A stretch of 64,000 nucleotides of DNA, taken from assembly GCA_964632495.1 (NCBI GenBank), contig CAZWDS010000003.1, positions 26,986-90,985 of the forward strand. Reading direction: 5' to 3'. Below the pieces are notes generated by a model that was given only the letters and a program-made list of their open reading frames with translations, had not been told where the DNA came from and ran no database searches. Position 1 is the first letter of the stretch; every line of letters begins with the position of its first letter. The translations under genes were made by a program, and so were the position numbers. Source of the DNA: CALKXV01 sp964632495. Its GTDB lineage: Bacteria > Pseudomonadota > Alphaproteobacteria > Rhodobacterales > Rhodobacteraceae. Shown piece after piece: positions 27,154 to 35,164 of this stretch.

Positions 27154-28146
27154 TTGGCCCGCAAAGAACACATTTCAGCATTTTTCGACTTTTCCGGAAC
27201 GCGCACGTGGCCTTCTGACCATGGGTTAAGAAAACTGTGTTTGCGGGGTTACGGGCAGGGCAGGCTTTGGCTCATAAAGAAGCTTAAATCCGCCACGGAG
27301 CCTGATTTGGACGATCTTGCGCCTGTCACACTGACATTGACCCGGTTTGCCGAACCTGACGCCCTGTTGGAACAGGCTTTGGCTCGTTTGGCGGCGCAAA
27401 CGGGTGTCACGGGTGAGATCTTGTTGATTGATCAAAAACCGGGCGGGACGGTTTCAGCAGAAGCCCATTCGAATGCGTCGTGGACCGGACGGACCATTCG
27501 TCAAAGCTTGCCCGGTTTGTCGGCGGCCCGGAACCTGTCGTTGCGCGAAGCGGCCCATGATCACGTTTTATTCTGCGATGCAGACGCTTTGGCGCATGAT
27601 GGTTGGGCCATGGCTTTGTCCGAGGCCTTGTCCCAGCCCGGTGTTGCGATTGCTGGCTGCCGTATCTTGCCGGCTTGGTCCGGTGCGCCGCCGATGTTGA
27701 CGCGATCCCGTATTGTTCTGGATCAGTATTCCCTGTTCGATCTAGGCGATGACACCAAAGACGCAACACGCGTTGTCGGTGCCGGGTTTGGGGTTGATCG
27801 TTCAGAATGTTCGGACGAGATGCAATTTGACGAAGGCTTGGGCCGTCGTGATGGTCAACTGTTCAGCGGCGAAGAAAGCGATCTTTGCCACCGGGTGACC
27901 GCAACGGGTGGTCGCGTGGTCTATGTTGGGCGCGCCGTGGTCGATCATGTGATCCAGCCCGAACGCATGCGTGTCGGGTGGATCCTGAAGCGGCTTTACT
28001 ATGCTGGATTGGGCCGGGGCCATGTGGGTGGTGCGCCGAACCCGTCGAAGAAGCCCGGCTTGGCGGACTGGCTGTTTTTGCCGGTGATCCTGCCGCCCTA
28101 TGCGCTTGGATGGTTGGTCAGCAAGTGGCGCGGGCCGAACGCCTAG
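27154..28146 (+). CDS. Family 2 glycosyltransferase
   Basis: A GT-A fold glycosyltransferase, up to 330 residues. Core features are SLPGLSAARNLSLREA, the metal-binding LFCDADALAHDGW, and a late region ending in a hydrophobic segment (LFLPVILPPYALGWLV) that may touch the membrane. Its sugar donor and acceptor are unknown. The start is uncertain: the frame opens with TTG at 27154, but the conserved part begins only around residue 58, so a later start is possible. Its stop overlaps the neighbouring sulfotransferase stop by four bases (CTAG at 28143-28146). Confidence 0.8.
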   Translation: MARKEHISAFFDFSGTRTWPSDHGLRKLCLRGYGQGRLWLIKKLKSATEPDLDDLAPVTLTLTRFAEPDALLEQALARLAAQTGVTGEILLIDQKPGGTVSAEAHSNASWTGRTIRQSLPGLSAARNLSLREAAHDHVLFCDADALAHDGWAMALSEALSQPGVAIAGCRILPAWSGAPPMLTRSRIVLDQYSLFDLGDDTKDATRVVGAGFGVDRSECSDEMQFDEGLGRRDGQLFSGEESDLCHRVTATGGRVVYVGRAVVDHVIQPERMRVGWILKRLYYAGLGRGHVGGAPNPSKKPGLADWLFLPVILPPYALGWLVSKWRGPNA

Positions 28147-28796
28147 CGGTCGAAATGGTTGCCCCAATGATTGTAATCTTCGGCATAAAACGCGCAGAGT
28201 GCGTCGTGACCTTCTTTTGATAGATCGCTTATCGAAACCTTCGGTCCGCCTGTTTGTTCGTGCGGGATTTCAAGCGCCACACCGGACGTCGCGACAAGGG
28301 CAGTCAGATCGTCGATTTCGGACAGTTTGAAGATGCGCGTGTAGAGTTCGGGTTTCGTGCCCAAGTAAAAACAATGCGGTGCGAAGTGATGGTGTACGGC
28401 CATGCTGACGTCGCAGTATTTTTGCAGATTGCTGGCAAAACTGTTCAGGTCAGGGTTCGGGACCAGCCCGTTTTGCGTCAACTCTTCGGCTGGGATTTTT
28501 TCCAAGTCTTTGTGAAACAGGATCCGGTTGCGATAGCCGGATACGGCCCGTTTGATCGGGTCGCGCACCACACAAATCCATTGTCGGCGTGGCCATTTCA
28601 ACCGCGCGATCCAAGGTTTGAACTGATAGCTGGGATAGACCGTATGCACGTTGTATTTTCGACGGTCGTCGGACGCGCTGATCGTATTGAAGGCTTGTGG
28701 ATCGTTGTGCCGCAAGATCCCCATTTTTACCGAAGTGCAAGCGACCTTCGGGACAGGAAAATACAGGTAAGGTGTCGCTTGAATGGGAACGGGCAT
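28143..28796 (-). CDS. Sulfotransferase family 2 protein
   Basis: A 217-residue cytosolic sulfotransferase of the carbohydrate sulfotransferase type. The PAPS 5'-phosphosulfate loop is PKVACTSVKMGIL (about 16-28) and the 3'-phosphate motif is VVRDPIKRAVSGYRNR (about 76-91). It probably transfers sulfate from PAPS to a sugar. The surrounding glycosyltransferases and flippase suggest a surface glycan as acceptor, but the acceptor is not known. No PAPS synthesis gene is in the window. Confidence 0.8.
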   Translation of the reverse strand: MPVPIQATPYLYFPVPKVACTSVKMGILRHNDPQAFNTISASDDRRKYNVHTVYPSYQFKPWIARLKWPRRQWICVVRDPIKRAVSGYRNRILFHKDLEKIPAEELTQNGLVPNPDLNSFASNLQKYCDVSMAVHHHFAPHCFYLGTKPELYTRIFKLSEIDDLTALVATSGVALEIPHEQTGGPKVSISDLSKEGHDALCAFYAEDYNHWGNHFDR

Positions 28797-28912
28797 ATGG
28801 GTCTCGGGCGGTCTTGCGAAGAAATGCGTCGTTTCTTGATGGAACTTTGCGGCGGCGGGTGTGCGAGCTTTTATAGAGTATCGCGTGATGTTCGACCAAA
28901 GGAAGTCGCGCT

Positions 28913-29761
28913 TTAGTCCTTAAAATCAGTGTCGAAATGCAAAATTGCACCAGGCCAGTTCCGCTCGATCTGCGCCAAATCTTGGGTGTAGGCGTCGGAA
29001 AAAGCGCTTTGCTCTGCGGCGGTGAACATTTGAAACGTCTGTTCGGACGCTTCAGTGAAGGCGGTCTTCGCGGCCGTGCCTTTTGCCAGTGCGCGCACCA
29101 TTTCTGCCGAGGGTCGTTTCGTTTTCTGCGGGTCTGCAATGTTGGGCAGTTTGGCCACTGGTCGCCCGATCAAAGCTTCGACAATCGCCTTGGAATTTGC
29201 GCGATAGTCTTCGTAGCGCCAGATGGTGATGGGAACGTCAGGGCAGGCTTGTTGCAAGCGATCCAACAGGCTGCTCCACGGTGAGCCGATCTTTAGCCAA
29301 GCATCGCGGCTTTGATCTAGGTCCGTTTTTTCTGGGTGATGACGCAGGGCTTCGGCGGTCACAGAGGTTGCGAAATCGCCGGGATGGCGTAGGGCGATGT
29401 AGAATTTCAGCGTGATGTCATCCGGCAAGGCGCGCAGACAGGCTATGCGTCGGTCCAAATCGGGGTAGGGCGGTGTTTTTGAGCCTTCAAAAGCCTCGCC
29501 GATCCAGTTTTCTTCAGACAAGACGACCGTTTCATGATCGCCCAAGAACGGTTGTAAGGCGTCGAAAAGCGGGAGCGATTTGGGCCCGATCAGCCTGCGT
29601 TTCAGCCCTGGGGGGCGAAAAATCTGGTTTGTGGCGGCTCTAAGTGTCGGGACGGGAACGTGGCCTACGCCTATGCCGGGCAAGTCCAACGTCTTTAACA
29701 CCGCTTGCAGATGTGTCGTGGCCGTCTTGTGGACCCCAAGGTGGATGCGCCATTCCGGCAC
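28913..29761 (-). CDS. Sulfotransferase-like P-loop protein
   Basis: A 282-residue protein with an N-terminal nucleotide loop HLGVHKTATTHLQ, typical of a large group of rhodobacterial sulfotransferase-like proteins, and a second motif FYIALRHPGDFATSV that resembles the 3'-phosphate-binding region. A RYEDYRAN segment is also group-typical. It lies 116 bases upstream of the family 2 sulfotransferase on the same strand and may share a transcript. Activity and substrate are unproven. Confidence 0.7.
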   Translation of the reverse strand: MPEWRIHLGVHKTATTHLQAVLKTLDLPGIGVGHVPVPTLRAATNQIFRPPGLKRRLIGPKSLPLFDALQPFLGDHETVVLSEENWIGEAFEGSKTPPYPDLDRRIACLRALPDDITLKFYIALRHPGDFATSVTAEALRHHPEKTDLDQSRDAWLKIGSPWSSLLDRLQQACPDVPITIWRYEDYRANSKAIVEALIGRPVAKLPNIADPQKTKRPSAEMVRALAKGTAAKTAFTEASEQTFQMFTAAEQSAFSDAYTQDLAQIERNWPGAILHFDTDFKD

Positions 29762-29842
29762 TATGTCGCCCGCGCCGCAGACGAGGCATCAAAACCTGCC
29801 GCTGCCTTGAACCATCGCGCTATGCTGGCAATAAGGTCTGAC

Positions 29843-30802
29843 ATGACCACTCCGCTGATCTCTGTTGTGACGCCGGCCTATAATGCCAGTGGGTTTATCG
29901 CCGAGACGATCCGAAGCGTCCAGAACCAATCCCTGACCGACTGGGAGCATATCGTGATCGACGATGGCTCGACCGATGACACGGTTTCAGTGGTAGAACA
30001 GGTTGGGGACGCGCGGTTAAGGTTGATCCGGCAGGAAAACGCGGGCCAGTCGGCGGCGCAGAACGCAGGTCTTGCGGCGGCCAAAGGTGCTCGGATTGTG
30101 ATGCTGGACGCGGACGATTTGATGTTAGACGGTGCGTTTCGGCGATTGTCCGATGCGTTGGATGCTTTTCCCAGAGCCGTTCTGGCCTATGGCAAAAGCT
30201 GGCTGATTGATCCCGAAGGATACCCAAGCGGCGCACGGCAGATCCTTGCAGACGGAACAGAAATGATCGGTCTGGAAGACATACTTCATCAGAACCTGAT
30301 CGTTTCAGGCGGTGCTGCGATGATCCGCGCCGAGGTGATGCGGGCCGCTGGCGGGTTCGATGCCGAGGTGCGCATGGCTCAGGATTGGGAGTGTTGGTGC
30401 CGCTTGGCCACCAAGGGGCCTTTTGCGGCCATCGGGGGCGAGGCTGTTTTGGAATACCGTCTGCATCCGCAAAGCGTGTCGCGGCTGGATGCGCAGATGC
30501 CGGAAAATTCGGAGCTGGCCATCTCGAAGGTTTTCGAGAACCCTGATGTCCAAGCTTTGGTGCCGCCGGACCGCTTGGCGCGGATCAGGCGCAAGCGCGA
30601 AGGGTTTGGCTGGTATTTGGCTGGTGTCGAAACCTTGCGATTGCATCAAACGCACCGCGCACGTGGGTTGATCTGGGGCAGTCTTAAGCGCGATCCGATG
30701 CGTTGGCGGGCGTGGGTTTTGTTTGGGCTGACATGTTTGGGCGGCGTGCCTGATGTGATCGGCAAACGCATCGGCATTCCGCCTCGCAAGTCCGAGCCTT
30801 AA
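29843..30802 (+). CDS. Family 2 glycosyltransferase
   Basis: A 319-residue GT-A glycosyltransferase. Motifs are SVVTPAYNASGFIAETIRS, IDDGSTDDT, the NAGQSAAQNAG loop, the divalent-metal site MLDADD, and a late acceptor-side WECWCRLA. I start at the ATG at 29843 behind AAGG because the family N terminus begins there; the longer frame overlaps the sulfotransferase-like gene. It converges on the flippase gene with shared stop bases TTAA (30799-30802). Confidence 0.88.
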   Translation: MTTPLISVVTPAYNASGFIAETIRSVQNQSLTDWEHIVIDDGSTDDTVSVVEQVGDARLRLIRQENAGQSAAQNAGLAAAKGARIVMLDADDLMLDGAFRRLSDALDAFPRAVLAYGKSWLIDPEGYPSGARQILADGTEMIGLEDILHQNLIVSGGAAMIRAEVMRAAGGFDAEVRMAQDWECWCRLATKGPFAAIGGEAVLEYRLHPQSVSRLDAQMPENSELAISKVFENPDVQALVPPDRLARIRRKREGFGWYLAGVETLRLHQTHRARGLIWGSLKRDPMRWRAWVLFGLTCLGGVPDVIGKRIGIPPRKSEP

Positions 30803-32100
30803 CTTGCGCTTCGCAACGCACCCCAAATCGACGGGTCGAAGTTCAATCGTCGGCGCACCGTGATCAGCATCGCCACATTCCATGCAACAATACCACCCGA
30901 TAATGCGATGGCTGCGCCCAAAGCTCCGTGTGTTGGGATCAACACGGCGCCCAGGGCGATGTTGACCAAAAGCGCAATGATCCTTGGCCAAACCGCCGCG
31001 CCGGCCTTGTCGGACATGGTCAGCAATAAATTGACCGGCCCGCAGGCAGCGTTGAAAATCTGAGCACCGGCCACCCAGACAAAAGCCGATGCGTTGACCA
31101 CAAAAGCGGGTCCGAACAGTCCAAGAATCCAATTGCCGAAATAGACCAACGCAGCCGCCGCCAGCATTGTGAAACCGGTCGAGGCCAAAGTGACTTGACG
31201 GGTGAGGGCTTGTAGACGGTCAATCTCGCCAGACGTCCAGAACTCGGACACACGCGGCCCATATCGTATGGCGACCGATTGCATGCCCAGCATCAAAACA
31301 GGCGTGACCCGGGCAATGGGTTGAAACAAACCGGTTTCTTCCGCGCCCGCCCACCATGTCAGCATCAGCGTGTTGATTTCGGCCATCAGTAAGGCAATGA
31401 CGCTGATCATGAAGAACGGCGCGGTCGAGCGTCCAAGCTGGGCCAATTCGTAAGGCTGTGATGTGGGCAGGCCGTTGCTTTGTTTGCGCACGGCGAGCCA
31501 TGCCAGTGTCATCGCCAAAAGGGCGGCTGCTAAGGCGGCTGTCAGGTAAGTCGTAGGGGTCAGCGTCAAAGAGGTGAGTGCGGCGATCGTCAAAACACTG
31601 ACCATTAGAAACGGGCGCAAAACAAGGTGCGGCACCTGGGCCAATGCGACCACACCCCAGCCTTGCAACATGCTTTGCGATTGCAGCGTTAGGGCAATGA
31701 CCGGAAACAGCAAGGCGACAAAGCCGATTGGGAAGAACCGTTCGGCCAAAACCAGTGTGCCCGCGATCCAAAGCCCGGAGATGACGAACGACGCGACCAA
31801 AACAACTGTCCTGCATCTGCGAATGAAGCCTCCCAATATGTTTGTATCACCGGTCTTGTGGTGCTTGGCGACCTCGCGGACGGACAGCGTATGTGTTCCA
31901 AACAGGGCCACCATCGCGAATATCATGGTCAGCGACAGGACATAGGCCACGATGCCATAGCCTTCGGGTCCAAGCAGTCGCGCGGTTAGAATGGCTTGCA
32001 ACGTAGCAAGAGCCAGCCCGGTGATGCTGACGATCAACGATATCAACGAGCCTCGGGCCACGGGTCCGGACAAAAGGGATGTAAGGGAAAATCGGGCCAT
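30799..32100 (-). CDS. Polysaccharide flippase (MATE/MOP superfamily)
   Basis: A 433-residue inner-membrane protein with about 12-14 hydrophobic helices, of the oligosaccharide flippase/Wzx type. It opens ARGSLISLIVSITGLALATLQ and has the family's GPEGYGIVAYVLS motif after helix 1. It would move lipid-linked glycan units across the inner membrane. I start at the ATG at 32100; the frame continues to 32265, but the extra part lacks membrane character. It fits with the adjacent glycosyltransferases and sulfotransferases as a small glycan locus. Confidence 0.85.
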   Translation of the reverse strand: MARFSLTSLLSGPVARGSLISLIVSITGLALATLQAILTARLLGPEGYGIVAYVLSLTMIFAMVALFGTHTLSVREVAKHHKTGDTNILGGFIRRCRTVVLVASFVISGLWIAGTLVLAERFFPIGFVALLFPVIALTLQSQSMLQGWGVVALAQVPHLVLRPFLMVSVLTIAALTSLTLTPTTYLTAALAAALLAMTLAWLAVRKQSNGLPTSQPYELAQLGRSTAPFFMISVIALLMAEINTLMLTWWAGAEETGLFQPIARVTPVLMLGMQSVAIRYGPRVSEFWTSGEIDRLQALTRQVTLASTGFTMLAAAALVYFGNWILGLFGPAFVVNASAFVWVAGAQIFNAACGPVNLLLTMSDKAGAAVWPRIIALLVNIALGAVLIPTHGALGAAIALSGGIVAWNVAMLITVRRRLNFDPSIWGALRSAS

Positions 32101-32242
32101 GTGATCTTCTATCCGAGGGCATGGCCCACGTGAATCCCTGACCGCACCACGCCCGGCAACCGTGACTTCCCCGGTACATTGCGTCACGCTTGCACCTTGC
32201 GACGAATCTCGTAAACGGGCGGCAATCACTTCGGAGGCACCT

Positions 32243-34153
32243 ATGGCTGACACGCTCCCCCGCACGCTTGGCGTTTGCTATTATCCCGAACACTGGCCCG
32301 AGGAGGTTTGGGCGGATGATGCACGCCGCATGGTCGAAGCGGGTCTGACATGGGTTCGGATTGGCGAGTTTGCATGGTCGCGGCTTGAGCCGCAGCCCGG
32401 GCAACTTGACTTTGGCTGGTTAGATCGGGCTATTGATGTTCTGGGTGCCGCAGGGCTGAAGGTTGTTCTGGGCACGCCGACGGCGACCCCGCCGCGCTGG
32501 ATGATCGCGAAACACCCCGACATGCTGGCCTTGGATGAAAACGCACAGCCGCGCGGGTTTGGATCGCGTCGGCACTATTGTTTTTCACACGCCGGATACC
32601 TTGAAGAGTGCCGTCGTATCGTCACCCTTTTGGCCGAACGGTACGGCGCGAATTCTTATGTGGCCGCTTGGCAGACAGACAACGAATACGGCTGTCACGA
32701 AACGGTTGTCAGTTATTCTAAGGCGGCGCGGGCTGGATTTCAGGACTGGTGCGCCCAGACCTATCAATCCCCTGACGCGCTGAACCGGGCGTGGGGCAAT
32801 GTGTTCTGGTCGATGGAATACGCCGAGTTTTCCGAAATTGAATTGCCAAACCTCACCGTCACACAGGCAAACCCGTCGCATATTCTGGCGTTTCGGCGCT
32901 ATTCTTCGGACATGGTGGTGCGGTTCAATCGGGCGCAGGCCGAGATTTTGCGCAAGCACAGCCAAGCCCCGCTGATCCATAACTATATGTGCCGCATCTT
33001 GTCGTTCGATCATTACGATGTGGCTGCTGACCTGGATATCGCGTCGTGGGATTCCTATCCGTTGGGGTATCTGTTGGACCGGTTGGGGACGACCGAGGCG
33101 GAACAGAAACGCTATGTGCGGCAGGGTCATCCCGATGCACAGGCGTTTCACCATGATCTATATCGATCCGTGGGGCAGGGCCGCCTTTGGGTGATGGAGC
33201 AACAGCCGGGGCCGGTGAACTGGGCGGGTTGGAATCTGGCGCCCTTGGATGGGATGCCGCGATTGTGGACGTGGGAGGCTTTTGCCCATGGGGCTGAGGC
33301 GGTGTGTTATTTCCGTTGGCGTCAGGCGCCTTTCGCACAAGAGCAGATGCATGCAGGGCTTTTGCGGCCCGACAGTGCGGATGCGCCCGCTATTCACGAG
33401 GCCACGCAAATCAGCCGCGAGTTGGCCGAGATGTCCGACGCGGGAACGGCACAGGCCAAGGTCGCGTTGGTCTTTGACTATCCGTCGTCCTGGGCGTGGG
33501 AAGCTTTGCCGCAAGGTGAAGATTTTGACTATTTCGCCTTGGTTTTTGACACATACAAAGCGCTGCGCCGCGCGGGCCATTCGATTGATATTCTTCCGTC
33601 CAGTACAAGCGATTTTGAGGACTATAAACTGGTCCTTCTGCCGGGGATTCTAACTCTTTCGGACAATCTGCAAGCCGCGTTGGATCGGTTCGACGGCACG
33701 GCGATTGTCGGGCCGCGTTCAGGCAGCCGAACCCCTGATTTCACCATCCCGACCCCGATGCCACCCAATCTGCCCGGTCTTGACGTCACAACCGCACGGG
33801 TCGAAAGCCTGCCCCCTTTCGCGCCGATGGCTTTAGAGAACGGCCATTTCATCCGTTGGTTCGAGCATCTTGAAGGCAGCGCTACGGTGACGCGAAAGAC
33901 TACGGATGGCCGCCCGGCGATGATGAGCGCGGGCAAGTTGCATTACCTTGCCGGATGGCCGGACGAGGCTGCGTTTGACGCGATTCTGGTCGATGCGGCC
34001 AAAGCTGAGCGTCTAGAGGTCTTGGACCTGCCCGAAGGTCTTCGGGTGCGGGATACGGGCACGCATAGGTTTGTCTTTAATTATGCGCCAGAAGTGGTGA
34101 CTTACGACGGAACCCAGATCCCACCAGCCGGCGTTCATTGGCACGAGATTTGA
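32243..34153 (+). CDS. GH42 beta-galactosidase
   Basis: A 636-residue glycoside hydrolase family 42 enzyme with a TIM barrel, a trimerisation domain and a small C-terminal beta domain. It opens with GVCYYPEHWPEEVWADDARRM. The acid/base is Glu148 in WQTDNEYGCH and the nucleophile is Glu319 in LWVMEQQPGPVNWA. No signal peptide is seen, so it is probably cytosolic and works on imported galactosides. The start at 32243 follows GGAGG. No lac-type transporter or regulator is adjacent, and it diverges from the flippase across 142 bases. Confidence 0.92.
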   Translation: MADTLPRTLGVCYYPEHWPEEVWADDARRMVEAGLTWVRIGEFAWSRLEPQPGQLDFGWLDRAIDVLGAAGLKVVLGTPTATPPRWMIAKHPDMLALDENAQPRGFGSRRHYCFSHAGYLEECRRIVTLLAERYGANSYVAAWQTDNEYGCHETVVSYSKAARAGFQDWCAQTYQSPDALNRAWGNVFWSMEYAEFSEIELPNLTVTQANPSHILAFRRYSSDMVVRFNRAQAEILRKHSQAPLIHNYMCRILSFDHYDVAADLDIASWDSYPLGYLLDRLGTTEAEQKRYVRQGHPDAQAFHHDLYRSVGQGRLWVMEQQPGPVNWAGWNLAPLDGMPRLWTWEAFAHGAEAVCYFRWRQAPFAQEQMHAGLLRPDSADAPAIHEATQISRELAEMSDAGTAQAKVALVFDYPSSWAWEALPQGEDFDYFALVFDTYKALRRAGHSIDILPSSTSDFEDYKLVLLPGILTLSDNLQAALDRFDGTAIVGPRSGSRTPDFTIPTPMPPNLPGLDVTTARVESLPPFAPMALENGHFIRWFEHLEGSATVTRKTTDGRPAMMSAGKLHYLAGWPDEAAFDAILVDAAKAERLEVLDLPEGLRVRDTGTHRFVFNYAPEVVTYDGTQIPPAGVHWHEI

Positions 34154-34232
34154 GCAAAACCGTCAAGACACCTGTCGCCTTGCCACGCCGCGCGTCCCCT
34201 GCCATGCAAGGGCAACAGTTCAGGAGACTTTC

Positions 34233-35087
34233 ATGAAGGACGACAAGTCCCGCGTTTTCCGTGACGCACACCAAGATATTGAAACCGCGCGGGATATTCC
34301 CGATACGCCACAAACGCGCGCGCCTGCGTATCGATTGGCCTTCGCCGATCCGGACTTTCTGTGCCGCGAAGAACTTCGCCCGGTTCGGTTGCAGTTGGAG
34401 CTTTTGAAGCCCGAGATGCTGATGAGCGAATATGGCATCAACTCCACCGTGGTTCTGTTCGGCGGTGCGCGAATTCCCGAGCCTGCAAAAAAAGACACCG
34501 CCCGGACCGAAACGCTGTCCGAGCTGAGCCGGTTTTACGATGAGGCGCGGACGTTTGCGCGATTGATCACCGAACGCTCGATCGCATCGTCCAATGGCGG
34601 CAAGGAAAACGTTGTTGTCACCGGAGGTGGCCCGGGTGTGATGGAAGCGGGCAACCGTGGGGCTGAAGAAGCCGGTGGTGTGTCCATCGGTCTGAACATT
34701 GTCTTGCCTCACGAACAGGCTCCGAACGAATATGTAACGCCTGATCTGGCGTTCAATTTCCATTATTTCGCAATCCGCAAGATGCATTTCCTTATGCGCG
34801 CGGCTGCGATTGCGGTGTTTCCGGGCGGGTTTGGTACGCTGGACGAGCTGTTCGAAAGCCTGACCCTGATCCAGACCGGACGCATGAAACCCGTGCCTTT
34901 TCTGTTGTTTGGCAAAGAGTTCTGGCAGCGGATCATTGATTGGGACGCTTTGTCGGACGCGGGCACGATTTCGGCGAATGATCTTGAGTTGTTCAGATTT
35001 GTGGAAACGGCGGAAGAAGCTTTGGCCGCCATGGATGACTGGGACGCGCAAGATCGTCGTGACTCACTTCCCGGGCGTGAAAGCTAA
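34233..35087 (+). CDS. LOG-family Rossmann protein (TIGR00730 type)
   Basis: A 284-residue lysine-decarboxylase-like fold protein of the LOG family, which releases cytokinin-type bases from nucleoside 5'-monophosphates or acts as a nucleotide glycosidase. The signatures GGGPGVMEAGNRGAEEAGG and PGGFGTLDELFE are intact. It is longer than the usual 190-residue LOG because of about 75 extra N-terminal residues, as in the type II group. AGGAG precedes the start. It stands alone in its orientation block before the GGDEF gene. Confidence 0.88.
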   Translation: MKDDKSRVFRDAHQDIETARDIPDTPQTRAPAYRLAFADPDFLCREELRPVRLQLELLKPEMLMSEYGINSTVVLFGGARIPEPAKKDTARTETLSELSRFYDEARTFARLITERSIASSNGGKENVVVTGGGPGVMEAGNRGAEEAGGVSIGLNIVLPHEQAPNEYVTPDLAFNFHYFAIRKMHFLMRAAAIAVFPGGFGTLDELFESLTLIQTGRMKPVPFLLFGKEFWQRIIDWDALSDAGTISANDLELFRFVETAEEALAAMDDWDAQDRRDSLPGRES

Positions 35088-35164
35088 GATCTTACCGAGA
35101 ATCTAAAGCATTCCTTTTCCCAAGACGCGTAGCTTCGCCCTCGTGAATCGCATGGCAGGCAAAC

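Noticed and set aside
27154..34153. The glycan island as a mobile element
   Set aside because: No integrase, transposase, tRNA target or flanking direct repeats were seen, and composition does not visibly shift.
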